Shown piece after piece: positions 51,780 through 63,269 of a stretch of DNA of 64,000 nucleotides. This DNA is from Istiophorus platypterus. Taxonomy: Eukaryota > Chordata > Actinopteri > Istiophoriformes > Istiophoridae. The stretch is from contig CM029123.1 in the NCBI GenBank assembly GCA_016859345.1, positions 4,673,501 through 4,737,500 of the forward strand. Direction: 5' to 3'. How positions within the stretch are numbered: the first letter of the stretch is position 1; the number at the start of each line of letters is the position of its first letter. Made by a program: the position numbers and the translations under genes. The notes below the pieces were generated by a model, which was not told where the DNA came from, made no database searches, and saw only the letters and a list, made by a program, of their open reading frames with translations.

Positions 51780-52070
51780 AGAAGTGATTTAACTCTCCAA
51801 TCACCCTAAACTCCTCTCTTCCTGTTCTTCATCTCGCCCTCCTCCAGTATTTGTCTTAACTAAAATAAGAGGCTGTTTGTAATTAACTCAACAAGGCTCG
51901 TAACTTTTTTCCCCCATTAACCGCCTTTGCGAGGAATGTGGCTAGTGAACTTCTAATTAATAAATATGGTTGCACTGGTAATGTGCTTCTGCATCATTAT
52001 GTTGTTGAAGCCCTTATCCACGCCAGTAATGAGCTGTAATTTTAGGACAGGAAATTGGTTTGTTTACAAC
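51780..52070. promoter_or_regulatory. Candidate intronic conserved non-coding element
   Basis: This is unique sequence holding TTTGTAATTAACTCAAC, CTTCTAATTAATAAATATGG and GTAATGAGCTGTAATTTTAG. TAAT words are dense and there is no repeat. The role is inferred from composition. Confidence 0.33.
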
Positions 52071-53029
52071 ACATTCAGCAGCTTCAGACAAGCTACATTC
52101 CTGGCAGTTCTCAACTGCAGGTATTTGCTCATTGTTTGAGTTGAAAGAGGTTCAAATATGTTGTCATGCTAACAGTTATACTATTAAAATTGGAACACTT
52201 GGCTAATGTCTATGAATCATTCGAAATTACTTATTATTACATATTTTTGTTGTCTTGAAGCGTCAATGCCTTAATTTCACTGAATACAGTCGGACCATGC
52301 CTCAGATTAAGTAGTGTATGAGCAGAAACAGTCATTATTCTACATACGTCTGTCTGTTTAACTTGGAACTTGGGAGGTATCCCACCACACTAAACAGGTT
52401 TACTGTCAAATGATGCTTACATTATTACTTGTCCAGTGGTAGGGTTGGTGGGTGCCCCTATTAGGATGGGTGGGCCTCACAGACTCATGCCCCATGGTGC
52501 TTGTGCAGCCTGGGATGTGCCAGCCTCCTGCTGCCCCCTGTCAGGGTGTATCTCAGTCACTCTTCAGCCCCAGGGGGGAAGTCCTTGTGAGGCGCAACCC
52601 CCTCGTCTCTCACCCACACCCCGTTAATCTCTGAAACGCGGTGTTGAGACAAAGATAAACAAGTAAACAGCTGGGAATGAACTCTTTATTGTGTTGAACC
52701 TGTGTTGTGTACTCTCATCATCATCTGCGTTGACTGTTGATGAAATGGTAGCATGCAGTAATGCGAGTCAAATGTCAGGGGGGCATGTTGTGCCGTCCCA
52801 GTGACTGAGCATCTTGGTCTCTTTTACCTGTTGTCAGTTGCCATGGTTACAACACCTCAGAGACAAGTCTAGTTTGCTGTAAATCAACTGAAAGAATCTA
52901 GTCATATTATTATTACAGGACAGGTATGAATAAATTTGATGAAATGTGTAGGTAGCAAAAGTACAACATTATCAGAAGTTATGGTCATTTTGTTACTAGT
53001 GCAATAATTTTATCTCTTCTGTTTCTTTA

Positions 53030-53385
53030 AATGGGAACTCCACTTATTTTACATATCAAAGTCTGTTTATGTTTGTTGGGCAGTACCACTGCATAAGTGA
53101 AAAAGGTTGTATAAAATCTTTTTTGGCTTTAGAGGGAGCTGAGCAAAATTTGATTAAGGGCCTCAACTAATGTCATTTGAGTCAGCATTGGCAGGGGCGG
53201 AAGAAACTATAAGTTTGAAAATGAAATAAACCTCAGGTTGTGGGGTTAGCATGACGTGATCTTAGCCGTTCTCTGTAGCTCACTCCTCACCTCTGCCTCA
53301 AGAGGCACCATGCTACATTAGCAGCCCCTAGCGTAACAGCTCAGTGATCAAGTTTGCATTGTGGGTAATGTAGGCCCCAGATTTC
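53030..53385 (+). repeat. Percomorph dispersed repeat ('GGGAACTCCACT')
   Basis: It begins GGGAACTCCACTTATTTTAC and continues with ATCAAAGTCTGTTTATG, GGCTTTAGAGGGAGCTGAGC, GTCATTTGAGTCAGCATTGG and TTTGCATTGTGGGTAATGTA. The order matches a repeat I remember as frequent in percomorph introns. It is non-coding. Confidence 0.65.
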
Positions 53386-54639
53386 TTTTCTTTTTTTTTT
53401 TTAATTGGTCCACCAATGATATAGGAGTGCTGTGCTAAAGAGGAGTATTCTTTTAATGGATAACACTGATTCCTAACTGGACGTGATGAGGACGAGCAAC
53501 CAAGCAAACATCAGATGGCTCCGTGCGTCAGTACAAATGACAAAAGAATAATCATTCTAGCTGAGCAAAGGATTATAACTTGTTCATTTTCAGATTGAGA
53601 AATCACAAGCAGTGCAAAAACCAACTTATCCTCCGTGCCATATTACTCGCAGTAGACCTGGAAAATTCACTGGCTCGCTGTATGTTAGGAAGAGGTGTGA
53701 AGCTGACAGTATTCTACTCTTCTTGTTGTCAGTTAACCCAATGACAAAAAAAAACAACAACACTGCATAGATTCTACCAACAGGTCACATCTGCATAGTC
53801 AAGGCCTTATATGTCTTATTCCTCTCTCCCTTAGAGTTCAGTTATTGAAAAAAAACTTTTAAAACACAGCAGAGAGGCACAAAATTGCACTGGCTGACAG
53901 GTTCCGTCATTAACATGGACACACACAGTTTTTTTTGACTCAGTCCATAATACACCTTCGTGCTGCTGTAAACGCTGCAAAGCAGTGCCAAATGTGTATA
54001 AACCCGCAACTGAAAATAGTCCCCAACAAATGAACTATTTCCTCCTGTTTTACTAACGTTTGCTGAAAACTACAGCACCCAGCTGTTTTAAGAAATTGCT
54101 AAGACTTTTATTCAAATGAAACTATACTATATATTTGTGCCTTCTTTGATTTATAACTTTAGTAGGAACCAATGGGCTTGAGGGTGATTCCCATAGACTG
54201 AGTGGAGAAGATGTAAAGTACTTATGGCATTTTTGTTTTTAGTTTTTTTTACAATAAGAAAAATATGGAATAATGTTAGACTAACACTGCATGGTAATCA
54301 GAATATTTCTGTTTAGTTTTTTGTCTTTCCTGTTTCAAAAGGAGAATAAGCTGTGCTGCTATTGTAAAGACATTTTATTATTACATTGTTTTTGTAGAAG
54401 TAGAAAAAGAAAGCACTGTACTTTTGGGTTGAAGTGCTAAAAGCCACAAAATGACATCAAAGGAGCCCCTCTGAATTGTGTTCAGGCTCATCACTGTATC
54501 ATTTGTTCTTCCTCGCAGTCCTCTTACAGACTTCTTCGAAATAATCTTTCTCATTTCCGTCTAAGTCTATAAAACTTCCTTTCAGCATTTTTGAAACTCC
54601 CAAATAATCATTTTAGCCCTCCTCCTCTTTCTTCAGGTC

Positions 54640-54910
54640 TGTTATTGGACAGATTCACAAAGTCACATGACATTTGTCAGGCTTGAACTGCCTTTCAGAA
54701 GGCTGTCACACAATATGCGCCCTCTCCTTCCTTTACCATCATGGCAGGAGTCGCAGCGCTGAGACAGTGCCCTGACCATGCAGCTCTGCACTGTGAATTT
54801 TTATATGCCATTGCCTGGAGGTTAGAAACTCTCATTATGCCGTGTTAGATTTATTAAAATAGATTATGGAAATGTTAATTAAGTCATTAATTACATTATT
54901 TAAGCAGCAT
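54640..54910. promoter_or_regulatory. Candidate intronic conserved non-coding element
   Basis: This is unique sequence, GC-richer in the first half (CATGGCAGGAGTCGCAGCGC) and TAAT-dense in the second (GTTAATTAAGTCATTAATTAC). It lies next to a simple TG tract. Not verified. Confidence 0.35.
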
Positions 54911-54924
54911 TGACAGATAAGGGA

Positions 54925-54970
54925 GTGTGTATGTGTATGTGTGTGTATGTGTGTGTGCGCGGGGGGGTGT
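54925..54970. repeat. (TG)n/(TATG)n tract ending in GCGCG7
   Basis: Imperfect TGTG and TATG units are followed by GCGC and a run of G. Confidence 0.9.
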
Positions 54971-56325
54971 CAAGCTCCCTGGGTGGTTTAAAAGGATGTG
55001 ATTGGTGACAAGGGACACTGTGGAGATGGCGTCTAACTGCTAGAGCTGACATGATACAAAGTGGCCTACACTGCTCTCTCACCTCACGCTACTGTCTGCA
55101 GCAGTTTGCAGAGCTGCCTGGGGATGAGTAGCTCATCTCCCTTTTGCAGATAGAAGTTTACACAAGGGTACAAATGTGCTTTTTTGAAGTAACAACTACT
55201 CATACTTTAAGGTAAGACAATTTAGTGAGAGAAAGAAAGAGAGAGCACAGTGCTTAGAGTATAGACATTTTGCATCCTACTTTACAGTGTCCTTCTTGTG
55301 AACATTTGAGCAAAACATTTGTTGTGACATTCAAGCAAAGGCCTCAAAACACATTTCCAAGCTGCTCCAAATGAAAACACAACGGCACAATTGTAAGATG
55401 AATTACCCATGAGTTGATACTATGGACTCTCTTATCTGTTGACAGTTTAGTTACCACAAAGCACAAGAAATGTGTTTTCCAATTCTCTGAGAATTGAGCT
55501 TTTCTTTGTCCCATCAAACCTATATTAAGGGAAGGAAAATTGCTCTGATCAAGCTTGATAAGAACAAATGATAGATGTTGTAAACAAGCAGAATGCTTCA
55601 ATTCTGATCTGGGGCATTGATTTGCCTCAGTAGACAATTACTGTGTGGACTGAGGTTATGCATTCAGTCAATCCAGTGGCAGAAGGATTTTTTTGTTTGC
55701 TATCCAGTGTATTACTTTGTACCACACACTTCCTAAAAATGTTAAACTGTTGAATTACAATGTATTATTGAACATAGCAGAAGGGAAAGTATATGTGGAA
55801 AAAATGAGCACCAGTCTTGATTTCTATGGTCCTCCCTTAGGTTGGCGGTACTGAAAGGTGTCTGGCTTGATATTAAGTGGCTACTGATTAAAGAAAATGA
55901 TACAGTTTCAGGCCACCCGACCACCTCACAGTCAAGCTATCTTGATTATCTCCTGCATCAGTCATATGAACCTCATGACAACTAACTCATTGCTAAGATT
56001 GTTGGTGTGCACCAACATGAAGAATCATATGATAGCACTCAGCCGTCCCCTCAGAGTAAAATATGCACACTTTCTGTCAGACACTTGTTGAGTACATTGT
56101 CAGAGAATAAGCTGTACCAGTCTACACTTTTTCAATTTCTGTATGTTTTTCACGCTTTTACGATTTTGCTTAATATTTGTTGGTGGTTGGGATGTGTAAA
56201 ACCTTTGGAGCTTTTAAAACCAAATGTATGCACAAGATATCTACTTCTTAAACATTGGACATTATCAGCCAATCACCAGACTATATAAAATAATATACTC
56301 TAGCAACCCTGCCTCCAAAGAATAC

Positions 56326-56475
56326 ATACATCCATTAGCTATACTGTTAATGCTTTTGAGGGTTGTGGGGTGGGGGGCTGGAGCCAATCCCCTGACACTG
56401 GGTGAAAGGAATACCCCCTGAATAAGCCACCAGTCTAGCACAGGACTGATCCCAAAAATACATTCACATACAACT
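56326..56475 (+). repeat. Relic of the CATCCATT...GGGGCTGGAGCC teleost repeat
   Basis: ACATCCATTAGCTATACTG, then GAGGGTTGTGGGGTGGGGGG, CTGGAGCCAATCCC, CACTGGGTGAAAGG, GCCACCAGTCTAGCACAGGA and ACATTCACATACAACTAATT. This is the usual word order of one of the most frequent teleost dispersed repeats. It is diverged and has no coding capacity. Confidence 0.8.
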
Positions 56476-56899
56476 AATTATCATTTTAAAAAGGGGTAAT
56501 GGATTACACTTTTAGCAATATGATCACAAAAGTGATTATATTGAACATATTTGCAAATCGCCTCCACGATGTATTCTTCATTAAATGTATTTCATTTGTT
56601 TTCCTACCATATCTGCTCCTACCAGCCAAAGCATAATTAGCATGTAGGCAATTAAAACTGCTCTTCTAAATGCTTTTATATCCACAATTGATGTAATGAC
56701 TGTATAATGTGGAATTGTTGCTCCCAGTCACAAACCCAAAGAGAAATATCAACCAACTCTGATGTCACCTTATGGAGCTTTTTAGGATGTTTGACCTCAT
56801 GGTTTTGGTTTTAATGCTCAAAACTTTACCCTTTGATATCACAGCTCTCATCTACATTGTTGAAAGGCTCTGCAACCTGACTGTACACTACTAGCTCAG

Positions 56900-57030
56900 C
56901 ACAAATTAGAACACAGAGAAAGATTGAGACAACTAGTGGATATAGTGGAGCATTTAGCAGCTAAAGAGCTAGATACTTTTCACTGGAGGAGACCAAAAAT
57001 AGAGCTAAACAGAGAGTGAACGGTTCACTT
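56900..57030 (-). repeat. Percomorph dispersed repeat, inverted copy
   Basis: On the minus strand the words GCTCTTTAGCTGCTAAATG and CTCCACTATATCCACTAG match the start of the copies at 24060 and 30400. The copy is 3' truncated and adjoins another repeat relic at 57060. Confidence 0.55.
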
Positions 57031-57059
57031 GTCGAGAAACACGACTCCAATCGTAGTTA

Positions 57060-57260
57060 ATCTTACTCCAGTGACAGAAAGCAATTTATTGATTAACGCT
57101 GTAGTCTAAACTCTCACAGTAGTGAAAAATGTCCATCAGATGTTCCTGGAGCCCATGGTGATGTCTTTAAATTGTTTGTGTTGTTCTTCCAACATTATTA
57201 AAAAACAATAAATTGAGAATAATATAAAACAGCGAAAATAGCCTTGTTCTCACATTTGAG
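57060..57260 (+). repeat. Relic of the GATTAATC / GTGAAAAATG percomorph repeat
   Basis: TTGATTAACGCTGTAG, AGTGAAAAATGTCCATCAGA, GAGCCCATGGTGATGTCTTT and AAATTGTTTGTGTTGTTC follow the order of a common percomorph repeat whose two ends resemble the relics at 10303 and 61135. Confidence 0.7.
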
Positions 57261-57991
57261 CACCTTTCAGCTCATTGTTTAGAATTTATGATCTGCAACT
57301 TCACAATTTTAGTTAACTTTAAAGACCTTCTTATACTGAAAATAAAGACAGTTGACAAGATATAGGTAGATGACAGAGCTGACTTGGACAGTGATGTCTA
57401 TGCCGATACATATGCAGAGTCTCATTCTTTTTAAACCCAACTATCAATGCTTATCTCCCACCTACAACTACTCTGCAGCACGGGAAAGTCCACTCTTACC
57501 TGACTGGACAAATGTTTGCAAGGGAACTTAATCCAGGCAGCAATTATATTTCTTCTAAAATGCATCTGGCAAAATGAATTATTTTGTCAATAATCCTGGT
57601 AGGCATTGACTATATTACATAATTTAATTCCATTGTTGCAAGTTCTCACAAAGATACATTTAAAGTGTTTTCACAGTCAGACAATATGTCCACTTCCTAA
57701 ATATTTGGAGAGACTAGGTCTTACGAGACTGTATGGTCATATCATGTCAGGAGACTAAGCAGCACTCAGGATTCCACAGGAGTTTGCCACATACACCAAA
57801 GACTCATTTAATGGGAGGAGAAGGATTTAATAATGAGATTAGCATTATGTTATTATACTGACAAAGTTATTTGGGATGAAGTGTGAATGTATCTAATTGG
57901 ACTTGCATGCAATGTGGGATGAAGCAGTCAGACTCTGAGTCCCTGAGTCTGTTCTCTCCTAATGTTTGTACTTGTGGCGATGTTTTCTCAG

Positions 57992-58214
57992 GTGTCTGTC
58001 GAGCTACCTCAGCAGTCGTTACCGGCAGGCTGAGCAGAGCTCCTTCACACTCCGGCCCAGGGGCTCCGAGGAAGACAGAACGGGGCCAGGCCACTGGGAT
58101 CGGGCGGAGGCCACTTCAGCAGCGACAGGTCACGCTTCATCTGTGGCCTCACCCAGTCAAGTGGACACGAGGAAAGTGGTTGTTTTGAAGAGTGGATGTC
58201 TCAGCCTTTTCTAA
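57992..58214 (+). CDS. Terminal coding exon of the same unidentified membrane protein
   Basis: The acceptor is TTTTCTCAG just before 57992. Its first base completes the Lys codon split by the intron (AA + G), so the frame continues exactly from the exon at 50819. It adds 73 residues: a Cys/Ser/Tyr-rich start (CLSSYLSSRYRQ), then a polar, Ser/Gly/Arg/Glu-rich tail with no membrane segment, ending at TAA 58212-58214. The basic YLSSRYRQ directly after the second hydrophobic stretch fits a cytoplasmic juxtamembrane segment. GC content and CpG density exceed the flanks. An AATAAA occurs at 58954, but no nearer signal is clear. A downstream donor (ACAG followed by GTCACG at 58128) is possible but weak. 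I cannot name the gene. Confidence 0.5.
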
Positions 58215-58480
58215 ACCACTAACACAAGGAGTTTACAGAATAGAGGGCCAGAGTAAATCCTTTAGGTATTAGATGCAGCTAACAGCCATTCAAGAAATCA
58301 CATCAGTTTATCAGTGTGGCATTTATGAGATCTTACACTTTAAAACCTATTTTCGAGGTGTCAAATATTCTTGTTTTCCTCTATATCAAACCCTTATACT
58401 TTATTCAGTGGATTTATTCTCATATATCGCAAATTGATGATGGGGAAGAGAATGCACGCAGCTCAAATGCTCAGCTCTGA
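58215..58480. other. Probable 3' untranslated or flanking sequence
   Basis: This is AT-rich sequence directly after the stop codon, with no further exon seen. The extent of the 3' UTR cannot be set from sequence alone. Confidence 0.35.
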
Positions 58481-58700
58481 AATCACTCTCTTTCCTTAAT
58501 GATGCCCACACAGAGACAATGGGGCGCCGTTCTGATTAGTGTCACCTGTCCTTGTGCATCTCATCAGCTCCATTATGGCTCCATCTCCCATGCTTCTTCT
58601 GCTAATTGAATAGCCTGTGAAGTGGTGACGAGGACGGGGGCGAGAGCAACGTCTGTCCCGCTGCTGCTTCAGAAATGAGAGTAAAGCTTCCCAGTGAGAC
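58480..58700. promoter_or_regulatory. Candidate conserved non-coding element
   Basis: This is unique sequence with TTCCTTAATGATGCC, TTCTGATTAGTGTCACC and TTCTGCTAATTGAATAGCC, in GC-richer surroundings. The minus strand is open for 68 codons, without a domain. It could belong to the 3' UTR of the preceding gene, but motif content suits an enhancer. Confidence 0.38.
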
Positions 58701-59489
58701 ACTAGTGTTTAAAACATAAACCTTTATCATACAGATAGAAAATGTGCCAATAATTTTCATTTTCTGTTACTATCATGTCATCCGTGGTTTATTCTCATAT
58801 ATAACAGCTTTCAATTTGCATTTACTATGGGATTTGAGGGTGATGCCGTGCTGCACGACACTTTTCTTCAGTATATCAGACAGAACGTTCATATTGGACG
58901 TAGGCACACAATACGCTTACTAATGTTTTCAGGTGTATTAATAGCAAGCTAAAAATAAATTAAAGTATTGGAGATGATGTAGCAAAGGTTAGGAAACTGG
59001 AACATGTGTTGAGGGTATTTTTCTTAGTGTTACCAAAACCCATGAGAAGACCAAAATCAACAAGGCTAGTCTGTGTTGGTGTGCTTTTATTTTCATGGGG
59101 ACTATTTTCAGCTGTGGATTCACACTGGGTGCCCCAGTGAGCGTTTAGATGCAGCAGCACAGTGATTGCGGCATTGGCAACATATATCAGGCACACAACT
59201 TGTTAGTGGGAGCAGTTTATTGTTGGTTTTGGTATGTTCATGGAATTTGTTGATGATTTAGAAAATTATTCCTGGAAATAATTAAAACATTTTACTCACC
59301 ATGTTAATAGCAGAGATATCTCATTGGGACAGTTATAGAATAGAGTCTTCAGCTTCTGCAACACAGATGATCAGACTATATCATCTACATTTTCATTTAT
59401 AGCACTTTCCGTATTTGTTGTTGTAAAGTTCCTTATATGCATGGCCAACAAAACTAATACTAATTCTTAGTGTGATTCAAATTTGGTAC

Positions 59490-59830
59490 TTTTTCTAAAA
59501 TCAGGGGTTCAGGAAGGATGGTCAAAATCAGGGCCACAGATGCAAAGATGTAATTTTTGTCCTCAGTATGTGTCAAACTCTAAAAACACTACATCCAACA
59601 TCACCCATAAGGCAAACATAAACTTCATTTTGTAAGACCCTTATGCTCAGTAAGTAGTCATGTCCCAAAGTTTGTACCACAGGCCAAGTATTGATGAACC
59701 CTGATGACATCACCTAAATAACCCTGATGGTTATCAGGGTCAGTTTTAACTCAGACTTGATGTAGCTCCTCCAGAGCCTCAGCAGACATTATACCACTGT
59801 TTTCATAAGAGTTCTCCTTGAAGGCATAAT
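59490..59830. repeat. Probable dispersed repeat with CCCTGATGACATCAC
   Basis: It holds GGGCCACAGATGCAAAGATG, ACCCTGATGACATCACC and AGTTTTAACTCAGACTTGATG. A small hairpin lies at 59721-59740 (ACCCTGAT, loop GGTT, ATCAGGGT). The wording matches a repeat I recall from percomorphs, but I cannot name it. Confidence 0.45.
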
Positions 59831-60519
59831 GTTCTCCGAGAATGTACAACACACAAATGCTTCTCTTTAATTGTATTTAGTAGGAAATGGTCTTTGATGT
59901 TAAGTAATTTCAGTGAATGATACCATGTGATTTGTCACTGTTAGCCATTGTTGAAAAAGTTTTTGAACTGTAAAGCAAAGCAATTAAAAACTGAGGCAGG
60001 CCTCAGTGTGACTTTAAAAATTTTCAGGTCTCTTTGTATTTAGTCAAAATAAAATGTATAAAATATCTTTCAGTTCTTCAAAGAAAACCCTGACATAAAA
60101 AGAACATTTTTTTATTTTGATTGGATAAACATTGCAAGCTATGATGCAGGGCTGTAGTCTGGGTGCCTCTCCTGCCAGGCAGCAGCTTTTCTGTTATCTG
60201 CATGCGCCTGAGGCAAAGCTAATGTGAAAAGATCCTCCTCACTCCGCTCTGCTCTGTTAGCAGTTAGATCTGCAGGCTTATCCTGCCCAGTCCCTCTCCA
60301 TTTCACCTCTCGGTCACAGCCAAGTGATTCTCAGCTGTGCACCACTTCAGCTTGGACCTTTCTATGGACAGAAGAGAGGAAGTACAGCAGTATCTCACTG
60401 CTGTATCTGGTAAATGCCACAACAACAACAGGCTTGCAGAGGCTTCCCAGTGTCCCCATGCCTGTATGGTTCCAGGGCTTAATGTGTGCGTGAGGGGCCA
60501 GATGGACACTTTCATGAGT

Positions 60520-60722
60520 GTATGAGTGTGGATTATTCTGCCGGCTACATCTGGGGCTCCACATGGTACAGCAGACTGCGGTAAGAGAGGCAGGTGGGCA
60601 CGTGGGGAGGGCGCCCCTCCAGTGGGTTCTCTTACATCTATACCCACCGACAGGGCTTCCTCGCAAATGGTAAATCGAAAGATTGCTCGACCAACCTGTG
60701 GGACAAACGCTTCTCTGGATCC
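60520..60722 (+). pseudogene. Fragment resembling WD-repeat protein DCAF11/WDR23
   Basis: In one plus-strand frame the reading YSAGYIWGSTWYSRLR, a stop (TAA 60582-60584), ERQVGTWGGRPSSGFSYI, then SKDCSTNLWDKRFSG follows, with gaps, a WD-repeat segment of DCAF11. The family pattern is FSGGDDAICKVWDRRTMRE, VGTLAGHQDGITYI, then SKDQTIKLWDIRRFSG. DCAF11 is a substrate receptor of the CUL4-DDB1 ubiquitin ligase. The match is short and interrupted by an in-frame stop. The rest of the protein was not found around it, and no introns are evident, so it would be a decayed, possibly retroposed, fragment. It could also be chance. A translated search against teleost Dcaf11 would decide. Confidence 0.38.
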
Positions 60723-60871
60723 TGGCAAAGCTCGATGTCTTCTTCTGCCCTTTTCTTCCTGTCTGACAGCAACAGCCTAATGTTTCCAGGTGTACAATGT
60801 GAAAATAGCATCACCGTCGGCCGGGAGACACTTTTGTTCAACATTTTTCCCATATCCACACATTTGGAACA

Positions 60872-60992
60872 TCTTGGGGTGCAGTGTCTTGCTCAAGGAC
60901 ACTTCGTAATGTGGACGAGAGGAGCTGAGGAGTGGACTGCCACTCCCATGATTAATAGCCTACCTATTCTAGCACCCGAGCTACAGCTGCTC
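60872..60992 (+). repeat. Teleost 'CTTGCTCAAGGACAC' repeat relic
   Basis: CTTGGGGTGCAGTGTCTTGC, TCAAGGACACTTCG, GAGAGGAGCTGAGGAG, ACTCCCATGATTAATAGCC and GCACCCGAGCTACAGCTGCT follow the order of a highly abundant percomorph short repeat. It is diverged and ends in the usual GAGCTACAGC. Confidence 0.85.
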
Positions 60993-61134
60993 ATAATATG
61001 AGCATGCCACTGATAGCACCATCAACATATTATCACATTATGTTCTCATTCATCGTTGTCAGTGTTCATCACTGGGTCAGATAAGCAGATCATATGATAA
61101 TGTAGCAGGCAGACAATAGAAAATAACACTGTAT

Positions 61135-61200
61135 GGCACTAGGACTGAAACAATTAGTCAAGTAATTGTTTAGTCAACAGAAAATTAATCAAAGCAATGC
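61135..61200. repeat. Relic of the GATTAATC percomorph repeat (end)
   Basis: GGACTGAAACAATTAGTCAA, GTAATTGTTTAGTC and AACAGAAAATTAATCA match the terminal part of the family seen at 57060 and, in other part, at 10303. Confidence 0.65.
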
Positions 61201-61890
61201 TACTCATAATACAGAAGAATGCCACCTATGGTTGTTATAATATCACATGTATTGGCCAATGATATTATTGAAATATTATTACTGATATATGAATGTGAAG
61301 CAGCATTTTACCCTTGTATTTGGCGAAGTTGGAGCTGGTTTGTTGGGCAGTATCATCTATTGCAATGCATCATTATCAGCTCATCATTTCTTTCGTGGGC
61401 AAAATGTTCATCTCTGAAGAAAATATTAACTAAACTAAAGCTGTAAAATAAATATAATGGAGTAAAAATTACAATTAATCCCTCTGAGCTGTTGTGAGGC
61501 ATAATGCTGAAACACAAATAAATTTTATGTACCTTTAATTCATACTTAAGTACAATACTTAGGTAAATATACAGATTTTCACTCCATGTTACGTTACATT
61601 ACCTTCAAATTAAATGATTTTGGGGATAACGGTGGCCAGGGAGAGTGGGGGGGTTCAGGGGGTTGGTCCCTTGAAGCGTCTGTAGACCCATGTAGCAAGG
61701 TCCCACTACACCACTGGGACAGACCACCACCATAACCACATCATGACACTGACACAGTATGTGTCATAGTCACAGAAGTGTAACTAAATTGCTCTCTGTA
61801 TATATATACAAGATGTAGAAGTATATAGTAAAACCCCAAATCATTCCTTTTCAAAATTGTGTTGAGCATGCTCACAAAACTCAACCCAAA
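61200..61890. other. Non-coding stretch, nothing recognised
   Basis: This is AT-rich sequence with a G-rich patch at 61640-61665. No gene or named repeat was seen. Confidence 0.45.
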
Positions 61891-62200
61891 CTTATTAAAG
61901 CCCCACACTCATATTAGATTGAACTCCAGCCAAGGCCTTTGTGAAATCAGAGCTCATTAGACGAGTCCACCTCATAATGAGTGGCCAGATCCATCAGGAG
62001 AGATAAAGCTCCCGCTCTGTGCTGACTGAGATCCAGTTAAACACACCCGCAGTGCTTCAGACCACATGTGAAGAAGATATTTTGCTTTGAAGCACCAACA
62101 CACAAATTCGAATCAGCGTGTCAGAGTGCCAAATGTCCTAGGCTGCGAGTGACAGGAGATCCGCTTTAGAGTTGGCTACCTGTTGAGGAGGATTAAACAA
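61890..62200. promoter_or_regulatory. Candidate conserved non-coding element
   Basis: This is unique, balanced sequence with AGAGCTCATTAGACGAG and CCTCATAATGAGTGGCC. It is repeat-free and part of the GC-richer right end of the window. Not verified. Confidence 0.28.
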
Positions 62201-62339
62201 AATACAGATGGTGTTTACATATTAAACAAACAAAGGCAGTTTCTGTTCTGATGGTGGCAAAAAGGCTTTCATCAAGCGAGGACCAAGTTAAAAGTAGAAA
62301 AAAATTGATTTGTTGTCGATTAGCAGTAACACAACAGTC

Positions 62340-62830
62340 CTAAACCTTTTGACAAACCCTCAAAGTTCCGATCGGGAATCTTCATCCCTCCGCGTGTTCC
62401 CACGTACATTCTCAAAGAAAGCAGAGAGCCTGGCTGCAGATAGAACGTCATAAATGACAGTTTGCTGGCCTAAGAGAGAACCACGTATGACCCTGAGGTC
62501 ACCTCTGAAGGACGAAGGCTGCGGAGCGTTCCTGCCATCCACACAACATGAGCGCAGCGCGGTCGTCGGATCCACCGCGGGTCGAGTTGAATAAATTAAA
62601 TGAATTACCAGCTGCCTCGTGCAAGCTTGCAGGATGCAGGGTGGCATGGGCACGCCATTACAACAATGATAAGGATATCTGCACGGCCTTGTGTTAAAGG
62701 AATTACACATAGCATCCACATGCCTTTAAGAGAGTCTGACAGTTTTGCGCACACTTGCAAGTTAGTATGACAAGAAAATGTGTGTGGCTGCAAAATGGCT
62801 CAGCTGCTGCTTGGCCTGAGTCGGGGGCAC
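62340..62830. promoter_or_regulatory. Strong candidate conserved non-coding element
   Basis: This is the most CpG-containing block of the window (for example AGCGCAGCGCGGTCGTCGGA near 62550). It is directly followed by AT-rich homeobox-like sequence (GAATAAATTAAATGAATTAC). It is unique and free of repeats, and the minus strand is open for 119 codons. The mix of CpG and TAAT words fits a conserved enhancer or a promoter-like island. Which of the two it is, and whether it is conserved at all, are inference. Confidence 0.38.
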
Positions 62831-63269
62831 TGCTCGGGTGGCTTGCTGAGAAGTATAAAAAAGTCTTATTGTGATGCAAATAGACACAGTAGCGTATTGT
62901 GCTTAAACAATGCATTAATATGTCTCTTTTGAGAAGATAACATCACAAGATGCACAATAACACAAAATGATGTCCTCCGAGGTTATTTAAAGCGATATGA
63001 CATCAGATCCTGACATTGCAAGAAGTGCTTCCTGCCTGTCCAACTGCTTTTGTCTCCAGCTTTTGATAAAAGCAGACGAAGGGTAGAAGGCTGCTTTTGA
63101 ATTCCAGCCACTATAGGGGAAAGTCCATTTACATAATATTATGTATATTGTATTCAACTCCATTTTAATGTTTGAATATAAACTGAATTGAAGTCTTTAA
63201 GCGGGAACATGGGGAGAAGTGTTGTACCTTAAACACGAGACACGTGGCATGGTGTCCGATAACTTTGTC

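Larger units (their letters stand above)
51025..57991 (+). other. Intron between the two supported exons
   Basis: This is 6967 bp from GTGAGT to TTTTCTCAG. It contains a candidate regulatory island at 51780-52070, a GC-rich block at 52430-52640, repeat relics at 53030, 56326 and 56900, a TG/G simple tract at 54925 and a further candidate island at 54640-54910. No additional exon with good splice signals was seen, although a small one could be missed. Confidence 0.5.

Noticed and set aside
52436..52634. GC-rich block with two overlapping open frames as an extra exon
   Set aside because: No acceptor or donor in a phase that fits the flanking exons was found, and the peptides are Pro/Gly-rich without motifs.
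60303..60728. Longest open frame of the window (141 codons, minus strand)
   Set aside because: It lies antisense to the DCAF11-like fragment in GC-richer DNA, has no recognisable motif, and overlaps another open minus frame. It is probably a shadow.
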